This document shows, piece after piece, positions 27,742 to 37,276 of a stretch of DNA of 64,000 bases (position 1 is the stretch's first letter; each line of letters opens with the position of its first letter). The position numbers and the translations under genes are program-made. Where the stretch lies: NCBI RefSeq assembly GCF_023715885.1, contig NZ_JAMBOY010000001.1, positions 1 to 64,000 of the forward strand, in the 5' to 3' direction. Under the pieces are notes generated by a model, which worked only from the letters and a program-made list of their open reading frames with translations, searched no databases and had not been told where the DNA came from. The stretch comes from Microbacterium hydrocarbonoxydans. GTDB taxonomy: Bacteria; Actinomycetota; Actinomycetes; Actinomycetales; Microbacteriaceae.

Positions 27742-28446
27742 TCAGAGCAGCGGAGACGGCCCGGAGGCGTCGCGCAACGCACGCTCGACGGTCGACTGCA
27801 CGAGCGCCGAAAGGAACCCTCCGGCGTTCTCGACCCCGATCGCACTGAGGCGCGACGTCGACTGCGCGATGATCGAGCGAGAGAACTCGGTCGCCGTCTG
27901 GATCGCATCCGCGTACGCGGCCCGGTCGGCCTCGGCGATCACCACCGGTTCGCATCCCATCTCCACCGCGAGGGCCTGTGCGATCGGCAGCACCGCAGCC
28001 GGCGCGGTCACCGCCGCATAGCCGGCCTGCAGCCGACGCAGATCGATGGACGAGCCCGTGAACGTGATGGCCGGATGCACGGCCAGCGGGATCGCTCCTC
28101 GCTCCGCGGCGGGGCGCAGCACCTCGATCCCGTACCCGGGGTCGGTATGGAGGACGAGCTGCCCGACCTGCCAGCCGCCCACCTCGGCGATGCCGGCGAC
28201 GAGCGATGGCAGTTGCTCGTGCGGAACGGCTACCACGACCAGCTCGCTGCGCCGCACCACCTCGAGCGCGTCGAGCACCGGCACGTCGGGGAGCACCGCT
28301 GACGCACGGTCGTCGTCCGATCCAGTCGTGATACCCGTGACCGCGTGACCGGCGCCCGCGAGAGCCGCCCCGATCACCGGACCGACGCGGCCGGCACCGA
28401 TGATGCCGACGCCGAGTCGACCGTCGCGGTTCGCCGGATCACTCAC
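27742..28446 (-). CDS. Rossmann-like / DUF2520 domain protein
   Basis: 234 residues. The N-terminal NAD(P)-binding motif GVGIIGAGRVGPVIGAALAGAG (residues 12-33) is followed by DVPVLDALEVV, VVVAVPHEQL and the DUF2520 segment with HTDPGYGIEVL and LAVHPAITFTGS. It resembles ketopantoate-reductase or F420-dependent-reductase folds, and in other actinobacteria it usually precedes panC. The start is GTG 28446, overlapping the PH-domain gene by 8 nt. It is a little shorter than many homologues. Confidence 0.85.
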   Translation of the reverse strand: MSDPANRDGRLGVGIIGAGRVGPVIGAALAGAGHAVTGITTGSDDDRASAVLPDVPVLDALEVVRRSELVVVAVPHEQLPSLVAGIAEVGGWQVGQLVLHTDPGYGIEVLRPAAERGAIPLAVHPAITFTGSSIDLRRLQAGYAAVTAPAAVLPIAQALAVEMGCEPVVIAEADRAAYADAIQTATEFSRSIIAQSTSRLSAIGVENAGGFLSALVQSTVERALRDASGPSPLL

Positions 28447-30460
28447 CGTTCGACGCCGGGCGTGCGGGTGGGACCGGCGGCGGCGCGACCGGAGGTACCG
28501 GTGGCGGCATGACCGGCGGGGCGGGCGGGGGCACGACCGAAGGGCTTACCGCAGGCGGCGCGACCGGCGGCACCGGAGGCTGCGCGACCGGAGGCGGCGC
28601 GACCGGCGGAACCGGAGGCTGTCCCACGGGAGGCGGCGCGACCGACGGAACCGGAGGCTGCCCCGCGGCAGAGGGAGCGACCGGCGGGGCCGGCGGCTGT
28701 CCCCCCGGAGGCGGCGTCTCGGCCGCCGTGCGACCGGTTCCGTCGAGATCCGCCACGGCCGCGGCATCCGCGGCTTCGTACGCACCCCAGCGGTGGGTGT
28801 GGTCCATCGCCGCCGCCTGGGCCGCAGCTGTGCTCACGCCGTCGATCAGGAACAGGGCGTCGGGCATCTCGAGCGCCGAGATGTACCCGGTGATGATGCC
28901 CTGCACGGAGTGGATCTGCGCGCCGGAGACCCGCTGCGCGCGATCGATGGGACCCTGCGACAGCGAGACGCCCTGCAGACGAGCGAGGGGGAAGATCGCG
29001 AGCTTCCGCCAGATGACACCGCGACGCAGCAGCAGACCGAAGTCGGTGAGGAAGTAGCCCTGGCGCTTCCACGAGATCGGACGGCGCCACCACGCGCGGC
29101 GTGGCATGGTGCGGTACGGATCGCCCTCCGTCGGGCCGAGGATGCCGTGCTCCCAGACGAGCGGGATGTCGGAGACCGGCGCATCGGGCAGCACCAGGGA
29201 GAGCACCCGCTCGACGTCGGCGCGCTTGCCCACCGGGAGGACCACGTTGAACTGCTGAGCGCTGCCGGACTGCTGCTGCGCAGCGCTCTTGCCGCTCATG
29301 CGGTTGATCCGGACCGTCCACCACCCGAACGGCCGCCACAGCAGCGATTGCGACACCTCGACCGCGAAGATCCGCCCGGGCGGAAGCGTCTCGGTGACGG
29401 TCGTCAGCAGACCGTATGTGATGCGAACGCCGTCGGGCGTCGGCGCGATCGAGTAGCGCAGCGACTTCGAGATCTGCGCCCAGGTGATACCGACCACGGC
29501 GACCACGAGCGGAATGCCGATGCCGAGCCCGAGCCCGAGCCCGATGAAGCCGCCGAGCGGCTCGCCGTCGAGCACCGAACCGATCAGGATTCCGCCGAAG
29601 GCCACGAGGAAGATCACCCCGAAGAACACCAGCCAGAGCACGCTCGAGATGAGCTGCGAGCCGACGAGGCGTCCTGCCGGGATCTTGACCACGCTCTCCG
29701 GTTCGACATCGGCGAGATCCACGCCGCTGATGAGACCGTTGACGCCCTCGTTCATCGATCCGACGAGCTGGGCACGAGCCGTGGCGGGGGCCGAGCCCGC
29801 GGCATCCTCAGCCGGGTTCGACGCGCCGGTGACCGCCGACCGGCGAGCAGCGCGCGCACCGGACGCGAGACGGAGGATGTCGGCGCGCACCGACTCCGCG
29901 CGAGTCGTGGCGAGGTATTCGAGTTCGACGTTGGAGTCGGTGCCGGCTCCGACCACCTCGAGCTTCGCGAGCCCGATGATGCGCGCGGGGAACGGACGGG
30001 TGAGGTTCACGCCCTGCACCCGATCGAGTGGCGCGCGGCGATGCGAGCGGAAGACGATGCCCTTGCGCACCTCGACGTGGTCACCCGTGATGCGGAACTG
30101 GTGGAAGCGCCAGACGAACCAGAAGATCGCCACCAGCACGACGGCGAGTCCGAGCACGCCGAGCAGCACCACGAGGATCAGGTTGTTGGCGAGCACCCAC
30201 TCGACCGGGTCCCCGCCGCCGTACTGGTCGTAGTGGGCTTCCTCGGGAGTGAACAGGTCGACGAACCACGCGATGAGGCGGTCGCGCAGGTTCGCGATCG
30301 CGATGCCGGCGACCACGATCAGCGCCAGCCCGCCTTTGAAGAGCGGGGTGAGCGGATGCATCCGGTGCCACTCGCCGTCGGCGAGGGTCGTCGCACCCGT
30401 CGCACGAGGGGGCGTGGACGCGGTGGGCGCGGCGGGCGGCGGGAGCTGCGGCTCGCTCAC
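28439..30460 (-). CDS. Membrane protein with repeated PH (bPH2/YdbS-like) domains and proline-rich tail
   Basis: 673 residues. Two TM helices near residues 38-58 and 95-125 precede a bPH2 domain (FRITGDHVEVRKGIVFRSHRRAPLDRVQGVNL); two more TMs near residues 275-340 precede further copies (YSIAPTPDGVRITYGLL..., YFLTDFGLLLRRGVIWRKLAIFPLARLQGVSL). From about residue 575 the tail is Pro/Val/Ala-rich and built of a 13-residue repeat. The start is GTG 30460, overlapping the next PH gene by 4 nt (GTGA). The function of YdbS/YdbT-type proteins is not established. Confidence 0.85.
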   Translation of the reverse strand: MSEPQLPPPAAPTASTPPRATGATTLADGEWHRMHPLTPLFKGGLALIVVAGIAIANLRDRLIAWFVDLFTPEEAHYDQYGGGDPVEWVLANNLILVVLLGVLGLAVVLVAIFWFVWRFHQFRITGDHVEVRKGIVFRSHRRAPLDRVQGVNLTRPFPARIIGLAKLEVVGAGTDSNVELEYLATTRAESVRADILRLASGARAARRSAVTGASNPAEDAAGSAPATARAQLVGSMNEGVNGLISGVDLADVEPESVVKIPAGRLVGSQLISSVLWLVFFGVIFLVAFGGILIGSVLDGEPLGGFIGLGLGLGIGIPLVVAVVGITWAQISKSLRYSIAPTPDGVRITYGLLTTVTETLPPGRIFAVEVSQSLLWRPFGWWTVRINRMSGKSAAQQQSGSAQQFNVVLPVGKRADVERVLSLVLPDAPVSDIPLVWEHGILGPTEGDPYRTMPRRAWWRRPISWKRQGYFLTDFGLLLRRGVIWRKLAIFPLARLQGVSLSQGPIDRAQRVSGAQIHSVQGIITGYISALEMPDALFLIDGVSTAAAQAAAMDHTHRWGAYEAADAAAVADLDGTGRTAAETPPPGGQPPAPPVAPSAAGQPPVPSVAPPPVGQPPVPPVAPPPVAQPPVPPVAPPAVSPSVVPPPAPPVMPPPVPPVAPPPVPPARPASNGE
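28554..28709. repeat. 39-bp tandem repeat encoding a 13-residue proline-rich unit
   Basis: The word ggcggcgcgaccg recurs at 28554, 28593 and 28632, with a degenerate fourth unit at 28671, an exact 39-bp period. On the coding (minus) strand each unit gives QPPVPPVAPPPVG or a variant. It forms the tail of the PH-domain protein. Repeats of this kind expand and contract easily. Confidence 0.8.
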
Positions 30461-31053
30461 AGGCCGGTCCGGCGGGTCTCGGCGACCTCGATGAGCGTGT
30501 CGCGCAGCGCCTCCGCTGCGGCCTGCGTGAGACCGGGGATCTGCACCCCGGTGGTCGCCGCAGCCGTCACCATCTTCAGCTGCGTCACTCCGAACGCCCG
30601 GTCGAGCGGACCCTGCGTGATGTCGACGAGCTGCATGCGTCCGTAGGGCACGGCGATCATGCGCTGCCACAGGATGCCCTTGCGGAAGACGATGTCGTCA
30701 TCGCGCAGCATGTAGCCGATCGCCTTCGCCTGGCGAGGGAGGATGATCAGGGTGATCAGGGTGATCAGCACGACCACGCCGGCGGGGATCCACGCCCATG
30801 TCTGGTCCAGGACGAGCGCGAGCACCGCCGCCGCGATCGCGACGATCGCGATGAAGATGACGTTCTGCACGATCTGCGACACGACGTACCTCGGCGAGAT
30901 CTGGTGCCAGACGCCGTCGAGTTCGAGACGCGCCTCGCTGCGCACCGTGCGCAGCGCCGTGTAGGTGCCGGCGTCGAGGGCCGCGAGGTCAGTGACCTCC
31001 GCCGAGTTCAGCGGGGCCGGGGTCCCCGGCTCGGTCTCTGGGTTCTGAGTCAT
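30457..31053 (-). CDS. PH (bPH2) domain membrane protein
   Basis: A 198-residue protein with two TM helices (residues 70-90 and 95-115) followed by one bPH2 domain (AIGYMLRDDDIVFRKGILWQRMIAVPYGRMQLVDITQGPLDRAFGV). It is the usual single-domain partner of the larger PH protein downstream. ATG 31053 has GAAGGAT upstream. Its first 22 codons lie inside the end of the DUF3180 gene in another frame (65-nt overlap). Confidence 0.85.
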   Translation of the reverse strand: MTQNPETEPGTPAPLNSAEVTDLAALDAGTYTALRTVRSEARLELDGVWHQISPRYVVSQIVQNVIFIAIVAIAAAVLALVLDQTWAWIPAGVVVLITLITLIILPRQAKAIGYMLRDDDIVFRKGILWQRMIAVPYGRMQLVDITQGPLDRAFGVTQLKMVTAAATTGVQIPGLTQAAAEALRDTLIEVAETRRTGL

Positions 31054-31486
31054 CAGGATCCTTCGGCAGTGTGCAGAACTGTTCGGCGACGAGCGCGGCG
31101 ACAGCGAGCACGACCGCACTCCCGATCAGCGCCAGCATCGCCACAGTCGACCCTACCGGGGGATCAACCGGCCGCGACAGGAGGAACACGAGCAGCCCGG
31201 CGCCGAAGCCGGCCATGATCGCCCCGAGCAGACTCGACGCCCGCGCGAGGGTCACGGCCCTCGTCGCGCGGAACGGGTCGATGCGGATCCCCTTGCGCAC
31301 ACTCGCGCGCACCGGCCAGGCGAGCGACAGCGCGGCTGCTGCGATCAGCAGAAGCAGCAGCGGGAGCAGGAGCGACGGCGTGAAGGTCAGGCGTCCCATC
31401 ACGGTGAGCACATGGTCGAGCAGGAAGCCCGCGCCGGTCGCCAGCAGCGCGAGGACGACGAGCACGCCGATCGACGTGCGCTTCAT
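30989..31486 (-). CDS. DUF3180 membrane protein
   Basis: 165 residues, four predicted TM helices (about residues 5-25, 37-57, 82-105, 113-135) and an acidic C-terminal tail. This family is almost always found right behind folK in actinobacteria, as here (4-nt ATGA overlap with folK). The function is unknown. The gene's last 65 nt overlap the PH-domain gene. Confidence 0.88.
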   Translation of the reverse strand: MKRTSIGVLVVLALLATGAGFLLDHVLTVMGRLTFTPSLLLPLLLLLIAAAALSLAWPVRASVRKGIRIDPFRATRAVTLARASSLLGAIMAGFGAGLLVFLLSRPVDPPVGSTVAMLALIGSAVVLAVAALVAEQFCTLPKDPDDSEPRDRAGDPGPAELGGGH

Positions 31487-32022
31487 CCGTCACCCCGGTC
31501 GCGGAGAGCCGCGGCGAGGTCGGCCACGCGACCATGGCCGGGGAGCACCGCGTCGGCGTCGAGGTCGAGCCACGGGTCGAGCACGAAGAGCCGCTCGGCG
31601 GCGCGCGGATGCGGCAGCTGCATCGCCTCGGCATCCGATGTCTCATCGCCGTAGGCGATCAGGTCGAGGTCGAGAGTGCGGTCGCCCCAGCGCACGTGAC
31701 GCTCGCGTCCGTTCTCGTCCTCGATCGCATGCAGCATGCCGAGCAGCACCGATGGCGCGAGGCGCGTCGTCACCAGAGCGACCGCGTTCACGTACGCGGG
31801 AGCCTCGGGGTGCGGGCCGTCGAGTCGCACCGCGACGGTTTCGTGAAGCGGCGACAGCTGCACCTCCGACACGAGCGGAAGGCGGGCGATGCGCGCAGCG
31901 GCGGCGCGGATCGTCTCCTCACGATCTCCGAGGTTCGCCCCGAGCGCGACGACGGCGACGGTCTCGGAGCGCGGCGCGCGGGGTCCGGGCAGGTTCGGCG
32001 GGATGGTCAGGTTGCGGCTCAC
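31483..32022 (-). CDS. folK: 2-amino-4-hydroxy-6-hydroxymethyldihydropteridine diphosphokinase
   Basis: A 179-residue HPPK, which transfers pyrophosphate from ATP to 6-hydroxymethyl-dihydropterin. Motifs are [18 protein letters not shown] near residue 24, VNAVALVTT, and the signature [21 protein letters not shown] followed by [19 protein letters not shown]. The start is GTG 32022, coupled by a 4-nt overlap to folB; the longer open frame is not HPPK-like. Confidence 0.95.
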   Translation of the reverse strand: MSRNLTIPPNLPGPRAPRSETVAVVALGANLGDREETIRAAAARIARLPLVSEVQLSPLHETVAVRLDGPHPEAPAYVNAVALVTTRLAPSVLLGMLHAIEDENGRERHVRWGDRTLDLDLIAYGDETSDAEAMQLPHPRAAERLFVLDPWLDLDADAVLPGHGRVADLAAALRDRGDG

Positions 32023-32411
32023 GGCGTGACCTCCTCGGCGGGATGCCGACGTGCGCGATGCACGGTCACGGAGACGTCGGCGAACGTCAGCGGGATGGGA
32101 GCATGCGGCTTGTGCACGGTCACCGTCACAGTGTGCACGCGCTGGTCGTCGAGCGCGACCTCGGCGATGCGCTCGGCCAGTGTCTCGATGAGATTCACCG
32201 GATCTCCGGCGACCACCGCGGCGATCCGCTCCGCCAACTCGCCGTAGTGCACGGTGTCTGCGACGTCGTCGGATGCGGCGGCGTCGCCCAACGGCATCCG
32301 GAGGCGCACGTCGATCGTGAACTCCTGTCCGTCGCGGCGCTCGTGGTCGTAGACGCCGTGTCGGCCGAAGACCGTGAGTCCCGTGAGGGCGATCTCGTCG
32401 AGCTCGGTCAT
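32019..32411 (-). CDS. folB: Dihydroneopterin aldolase
   Basis: A 130-residue FolB of typical size. [27 protein letters not shown] contains the conserved Gly-His-Gly and Glu of the active site; [16 protein letters not shown] and [14 protein letters not shown] follow. It forms glycolaldehyde and hydroxymethyl-dihydropterin for folK. Three bases separate it from folP. Confidence 0.96.
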   Translation of the reverse strand: MTELDEIALTGLTVFGRHGVYDHERRDGQEFTIDVRLRMPLGDAAASDDVADTVHYGELAERIAAVVAGDPVNLIETLAERIAEVALDDQRVHTVTVTVHKPHAPIPLTFADVSVTVHRARRHPAEEVTP

Positions 32412-32414
32412 GGC

Positions 32415-33218
32415 TCAGCCCTCCCAGGCGCGGGCGACGGCGAGGGCGTCGCGGGTGGCTTCGACGTGGTGCACGCGCACGGCCCATGCGCCGGCGCGCA
32501 TGGCGAGTGCGCTCGTCACGGCCGTCGCGAGGTCGCGCCGGCGCTCGCTGACCGAGCCTTCGTCGTCGGCTTGGAGGGTGTCGGCGAGGAACCGCTTGCG
32601 CGACGTGCCGACGAGCACGCGGGGACCCAGCGCGACGATCTCGTCGAGTCCGCGCAGCACCTCCCAGTTCTGCGCGCCTGCCTTCGCGAAGCCGATGCCG
32701 GGGTCGAGGATGATCCGCGACGGCGCGATGCCCGCGGCGGCGGCCTCACCCATCCGCTCCTGCAGTTCGCCGGCGACCTCGCGGGCGACACGGTGATATT
32801 CGGCCCGTGCGTACATGTCGTCGGAGAAGCCGCGCCAGTGGCCGATCGCGTAGTCGGCTCCGGATGCCGCGACGACGCCGCGCATGTCGGGATCGGCCAG
32901 GCCGCCCGACACGTCGTTGACGATCCGCGCTCCTGCCCGCACCGCGGCGTCGGCCGTGGCGGCGTTGATCGTATCGATGCTCACGGGCACTCCGGCATCG
33001 ACGAGGCGCTCGATCACGGGGATCACCCGCTGCTGCTCGACCTCGGCACCGACGCGCTCGGCGCCCGGTCTGGTCGACTCGCCGCCGACGTCGAGCACCG
33101 TGGCTCCCTCGGCGCGCAGCCGGAGACCGTGCTCGACGGCCCGATCCACCTCGAGGTAGCGTCCGCCGTCGCTGAACGAGTCCGGCGTGACGTTGACGAT
33201 GCCCCAGATGCCTGTCAT
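32415..33218 (-). CDS. folP: Dihydropteroate synthase
   Basis: A 267-residue TIM-barrel enzyme joining the pterin pyrophosphate from folK with p-aminobenzoate. GIVNVTPDSFSDGGRY (residues 6-21) is the N-terminal signature; VLDVGGESTRPGAERV, PVSIDTINAATADAAVRAGARIVNDVSGG and ILDPGIGFAKAGAQNWEVL carry the substrate-binding residues. RVHHVEATRDAL is at the end. It overlaps folE by 4 nt. This is the sulfonamide target. Confidence 0.97.
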   Translation of the reverse strand: MTGIWGIVNVTPDSFSDGGRYLEVDRAVEHGLRLRAEGATVLDVGGESTRPGAERVGAEVEQQRVIPVIERLVDAGVPVSIDTINAATADAAVRAGARIVNDVSGGLADPDMRGVVAASGADYAIGHWRGFSDDMYARAEYHRVAREVAGELQERMGEAAAAGIAPSRIILDPGIGFAKAGAQNWEVLRGLDEIVALGPRVLVGTSRKRFLADTLQADDEGSVSERRRDLATAVTSALAMRAGAWAVRVHHVEATRDALAVARAWEG

Positions 33219-33817
33219 GCGCGCGATGCTCCGGTCGACGCGCCGATCAGGGCGATGAGCTCGGCACGGGCGACGGCGTCGGCGTACTCGCCGCGCGCCG
33301 CGATCGTGAGGGTCGACGCCTCGGGCTGTCGTCCGCCGCGCATCGTCACGCAGCCGTGGCTGGCGTCGAGCACGACGAGCACGCCGCGGGCGTCGAGGTT
33401 CTCGGCGATCACGTCGGCGATCTGCTCGCCGAGGCGCTCCTGCACCTGGGGTCGCGTCGCGAGGATCTCGACGACGCGCACGAGCGCCCCGAGCCCGACG
33501 ACCTGCTCACCGGGGAGATAGGCGATGTGCGCGTGCCCGGCGAAGGGCAGCAGGTGGTGCTCGCACACCGACCGGAAGCGGATGTCGCGCAGCAGCACGG
33601 CACCCGAGGGAAGAGTGTCGGGGGCCGGGCCGCGCGAGACGCTGATGGTTCGCGCGAGGGGCGCCGCGGCATCCTCGCCGACGCCGGCGAAGAACTCCGA
33701 GTACAGGTCGGCCATACGCGCGGGCGTCTGCCGGAGCCCCGGGCGGTCGGGGTCTTCTCCGATCGCCTCGAGGAGCTCACGCGTGAGCCGCTCGATCCGC
33801 GTCCTGTCGACGCTCAC
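33215..33817 (-). CDS. folE: GTP cyclohydrolase I
   Basis: A 200-residue FolE, which opens GTP to dihydroneopterin triphosphate, the first folate step. Zinc and active-site residues lie in SVCEHHLLPFAGHAHIAYLP (Cys and His) and GCVTMRGGRQPEA (second Cys). It is the normal type I enzyme. Two bases separate it from ftsH. Confidence 0.97.
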   Translation of the reverse strand: MSVDRTRIERLTRELLEAIGEDPDRPGLRQTPARMADLYSEFFAGVGEDAAAPLARTISVSRGPAPDTLPSGAVLLRDIRFRSVCEHHLLPFAGHAHIAYLPGEQVVGLGALVRVVEILATRPQVQERLGEQIADVIAENLDARGVLVVLDASHGCVTMRGGRQPEASTLTIAARGEYADAVARAELIALIGASTGASRA

Positions 33818-33819
33818 GG

Positions 33820-35820
33820 TCAGGCCGTCGCGGGGCGCGGGTTGGTCGCGGTCGAGGGGCCCTGCTGCGTGCGCGGCGCGACGGACGGCTCCTCGACGGA
33901 GGCGGCGACCGGCACGACCTTCTTCGGCACCTCGATGGGCGGCACGTCCGACACCGGACGGTCTTCGCTCGACAGCCAGAGCGGACGCTCGGGCAGCTTG
34001 CGCACCTCGGTGAAGATCTCCGCGATCTGATTGTGATCGAGGGTCTCCTCCTCGAGCAGCGCGAGCGCGAGACGGTCGAGGATGTCGCGGTTGTCGCTGA
34101 TCACCTGGTAGGCCTCGTCATGCGCCTGCTCGATGAGCGCGCGCACCTCGGTGTCGACTCGCTCGGCGACCTTCTCCGAGTACTCGCGCCCGCGACCCAT
34201 GTCGCGGGCCACGAACATGTCGCCCCCCTCGGATCCGAGCTTGACCGGGCCGACCTCGGTCGTCATGCCGTACTCGATGACCATCTTTCGGGCGATCGAC
34301 GTCGCCTTCTCGATGTCGTTCGATGCGCCGGTCGTCGGGTCATGGAAGACGATCTCTTCGGCGACGCGCCCACCCATCGCGTAGGTGAGCTGGTCCTGCA
34401 GCTCGTTGCGCGTCACGGAGTACTTGTCGTCGAGCGGCAGCACCATCGTGTAGCCGAGCGCCTTGCCGCGGGGCAGGATCGTGATCTTCGTCACCGGGTC
34501 GGTGTAGTTCATCGCGGCCGCGGCGAGCGCGTGACCGCCCTCGTGGTACGCCGTGATGAGACGCTCGCGGTCCTTCATGACGCGGGTGCGTCGCTGCGGA
34601 CCGGCGATGACGCGGTCGATCGCCTCGTCGAGCGCACGGTTGTCGATCAGCTGGGCGTTCGAGCGGGCCGTGAGCAGCGCGGCCTCGTTGAGCACGTTCG
34701 CGAGGTCGGCGCCGGTGAAGCCGGGGGTCTTGCGGGCGACCACCTCGAGGTCGACGCTCTTCGACAGCGGCTTGCCCTTGCTGTGCACCTCGAGGATCTT
34801 CTGACGACCCTTGAGGTCGGGCGCGTCGACGCCGATCTGACGGTCGAAGCGACCGGGACGCAGCAGCGCGGGGTCGAGGATGTCCGGACGGTTCGTCGCC
34901 GCGATCACGATCACGTTCGCGTTCGGGTCGAAGCCGTCCATCTCGACCAGCATCTGGTTGAGCGTCTGTTCGCGCTCGTCGTTGCCGCCGCCCATGCCAG
35001 CACCGCGATGACGGCCGACCGCGTCGATCTCGTCGATGAAGATGATGGCCGGCGCGTTCTCCTTGGCCTGGTTGAACAGGTCGCGGACTCGCGAGGCACC
35101 GACGCCGACGAACATCTCGACGAAGTCCGATCCGGAGATCGAGTAGAACGGTGCGCCCGCCTCGCCGGCGACCGCGCGGGCGAGCAACGTCTTACCCGTT
35201 CCCGGAGGGCCGTACAGGAGCACACCCTTCGGGATGCGGGCGCCGATGGCCTGGAACTTGGCGGGGTCCTGCAGGAACTCCTTGATCTCGTGCAGCTCCT
35301 CGATGGCCTCGTCTGCACCGGCGACGTCGGCGAAGGTGACCGTCGGGGTCTCCTTGTTGACGAGCTTCGCCTTCGACTTGCCGAACTGCATGACCTTGCC
35401 CCCGCCGCCCTGCATCGACGACAGCAGCCACCAGAACAGGAGGCCGAGCAGCACGAGCGGGAGCAGCAGAGACAGGATGCCGTCGAACCACGTCGCACGC
35501 GGCACGCTGTCGTTGAAGCCGTCCTTCGGGTCGGCGGCGTTGATGGCGGTGACGACCTCGTCGGCGCGCGCCTCGACGTAGTAGAACTGGACCTTCTCGG
35601 AGCCCTCGAACGCCTTCGACAGCGTCATGTCGACGCGCTGGTCTCCGTCGGTCGTCACGACCTCGGTCACGGTGTCGCCGCCCAGCAGCTCCAGACCCTG
35701 TTGCGTGGTGATCTGCTTGGGGGCGCCGAGGTTCGAGATCAGCAGGAATCCGCCGAACAGCAGCAGACCGATCAGGGCGACGTAGATCAGCGGGTTCCGC
35801 GTGAGCTTCTTGACATCCAT
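33820..35820 (-). CDS. ftsH: ATP-dependent zinc metalloprotease FtsH
   Basis: A 666-residue membrane protease. TM helices at residues 12-30 and 115-137 flank an extracytoplasmic segment. The AAA module has Walker A GPPGTGKT near residue 204, Walker [15 protein letters not shown] region [19 protein letters not shown]. The metalloprotease site HEGGH is near residue 425, with the third ligand Asp downstream. The Pro/Val-rich C-terminal extension of about 60 residues is typical of actinobacterial FtsH. A TACGCT box lies 9 nt upstream of the ATG. Confidence 0.97.
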   Translation of the reverse strand: MDVKKLTRNPLIYVALIGLLLFGGFLLISNLGAPKQITTQQGLELLGGDTVTEVVTTDGDQRVDMTLSKAFEGSEKVQFYYVEARADEVVTAINAADPKDGFNDSVPRATWFDGILSLLLPLVLLGLLFWWLLSSMQGGGGKVMQFGKSKAKLVNKETPTVTFADVAGADEAIEELHEIKEFLQDPAKFQAIGARIPKGVLLYGPPGTGKTLLARAVAGEAGAPFYSISGSDFVEMFVGVGASRVRDLFNQAKENAPAIIFIDEIDAVGRHRGAGMGGGNDEREQTLNQMLVEMDGFDPNANVIVIAATNRPDILDPALLRPGRFDRQIGVDAPDLKGRQKILEVHSKGKPLSKSVDLEVVARKTPGFTGADLANVLNEAALLTARSNAQLIDNRALDEAIDRVIAGPQRRTRVMKDRERLITAYHEGGHALAAAAMNYTDPVTKITILPRGKALGYTMVLPLDDKYSVTRNELQDQLTYAMGGRVAEEIVFHDPTTGASNDIEKATSIARKMVIEYGMTTEVGPVKLGSEGGDMFVARDMGRGREYSEKVAERVDTEVRALIEQAHDEAYQVISDNRDILDRLALALLEEETLDHNQIAEIFTEVRKLPERPLWLSSEDRPVSDVPPIEVPKKVVPVAASVEEPSVAPRTQQGPSTATNPRPATA

Positions 35821-35887
35821 GGTCGGATCAGCGTATCGCGCGAGCCCTAGGTGACCGCTGTGCGTTCACCCACGGCGTACCGCCCGC

Positions 35888-36439
<552 letters not shown>

Positions 36440-36445
36440 GGATCG

Positions 36446-36451
36446 ATTTTA
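36446..36451 (-). promoter_or_regulatory. -10 box, leaderless hpt
   Basis: TAAAAT on the minus strand lies 6 nt (cgatcc) before the hpt ATG. It is the closest match to the full -10 consensus in the window. Confidence 0.55.
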
Positions 36452-36567
36452 GGCGACGCGATCGGATGCTCCGACCGACGGCGTCCTCCACACCCTCCCC
36501 TCTGTGCCTCGGCGCGCACTACCCTGGGCGGTGACACGGGCGTGCGCCCCTGATGGAAGGAATCCTC

Positions 36568-37110
36568 ATGGCCCTCGACGACATCCTGAAGCAGGTCCCG
36601 ATCGACGACGTCGCCGCGAAGCTCGGCGTCTCGCACGACGAGGCGAAGGTCGCGGTCGAGCAGGGCGGAGCGGTGCTGCTCAGCGGGCTCGCCAAGAACG
36701 CCTCGACGTCGGAGGGGTCATCGGCGATCGAGAACGCGCTGGAGCGGCACAAGGGCAAAGCCCCGGCGAAGAGGGTCGACGACATCGATCAGAACGACGG
36801 CGGGAAGATCGTGTCGCACATCCTCGGCGCGGACGAGAAGAAGGTCACGAAGAAGCTCAACGACTCGAAGGAGACCGCGGGCATCGATTTCGGGAAGCTG
36901 CTACCGATCCTCGCGCCCATCGTCATGGGACTCATCGCGAACGCGACGAAGAGCAAGGACACCACCGCAGGCAGTCAGACGCAGACGGGCGGCGGGGGTC
37001 TCGGCGATGTGATCGGCGGACTGCTCGGCGGCGGCTCGAGCTCCGGCGGCTCGGGCGGCGTCGGCGACCTGCTCGGCGGCGTGCTGGGCGGCCTCTTCGG
37101 CAAGAAGTAG
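36568..37110 (+). CDS. DUF937 domain protein
   Basis: 180 residues. The helical N-terminal part (LDDILKQVPIDDVAAKLGVSHDEAKVAVEQGG) is repeated loosely in the middle (IVSHILGADEKKVTKKLNDSK), and a hydrophobic stretch (LLPILAPIVMGLIA) is followed by a Gly/Ser-rich C-terminus GDVIGGLLGGG. This is the DUF937/YidB-like architecture, of unknown function. ATG 36568 has GGAAGG upstream; a possible -10 TACCCT is at 36520. It is oriented against its neighbours, splitting the tilS-hpt pair. Confidence 0.85.
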   Translation: MALDDILKQVPIDDVAAKLGVSHDEAKVAVEQGGAVLLSGLAKNASTSEGSSAIENALERHKGKAPAKRVDDIDQNDGGKIVSHILGADEKKVTKKLNDSKETAGIDFGKLLPILAPIVMGLIANATKSKDTTAGSQTQTGGGGLGDVIGGLLGGGSSSGGSGGVGDLLGGVLGGLFGKK

Positions 37111-37150
37111 GACGCGGAACCCCGTGGCGGCGCGAGCCCGCGGGTCGTAG

Positions 37151-37276
37151 CGCGTTTCGTCTCGGTCGCTGCGCTCCCTCGCTCAACGACCCGTGGAACG
37201 ACGGTGGAGCGAGACGAAACGCCTCAACGACCCGAGGACCGACGGTCGTTGAGCGAGCGGAGCGAGACGAAACGCG
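37151..37276. repeat. Palindromic repeat element between DUF937 and tilS
   Basis: The end pieces gcgtttcgtctcg...gctcaacgacc (37152-37191) and ggtcgttgagcg...gagacgaaacgcg (37244-37276) are inverted copies, with a third partial copy (gagcgagacgaaacgcctc, from 37207) between. Segments recur several times within 125 bp in both orientations. This resembles a repetitive extragenic palindromic family; it probably ends transcription from both sides. It runs to the last base before the tilS stop codon. Confidence 0.7.

Noticed and set aside
24254-28021. A plus-strand open frame of 1255 codons
   Set aside because: It runs antisense over lysS and out of frame over the DUF2207 gene; its composition (strings of R/G/D/H) is that of a shadow frame in GC-rich DNA.
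28554-28709. CRISPR-like regularly spaced repeats
   Set aside because: An in-frame 39-bp tandem coding repeat without unique spacers.
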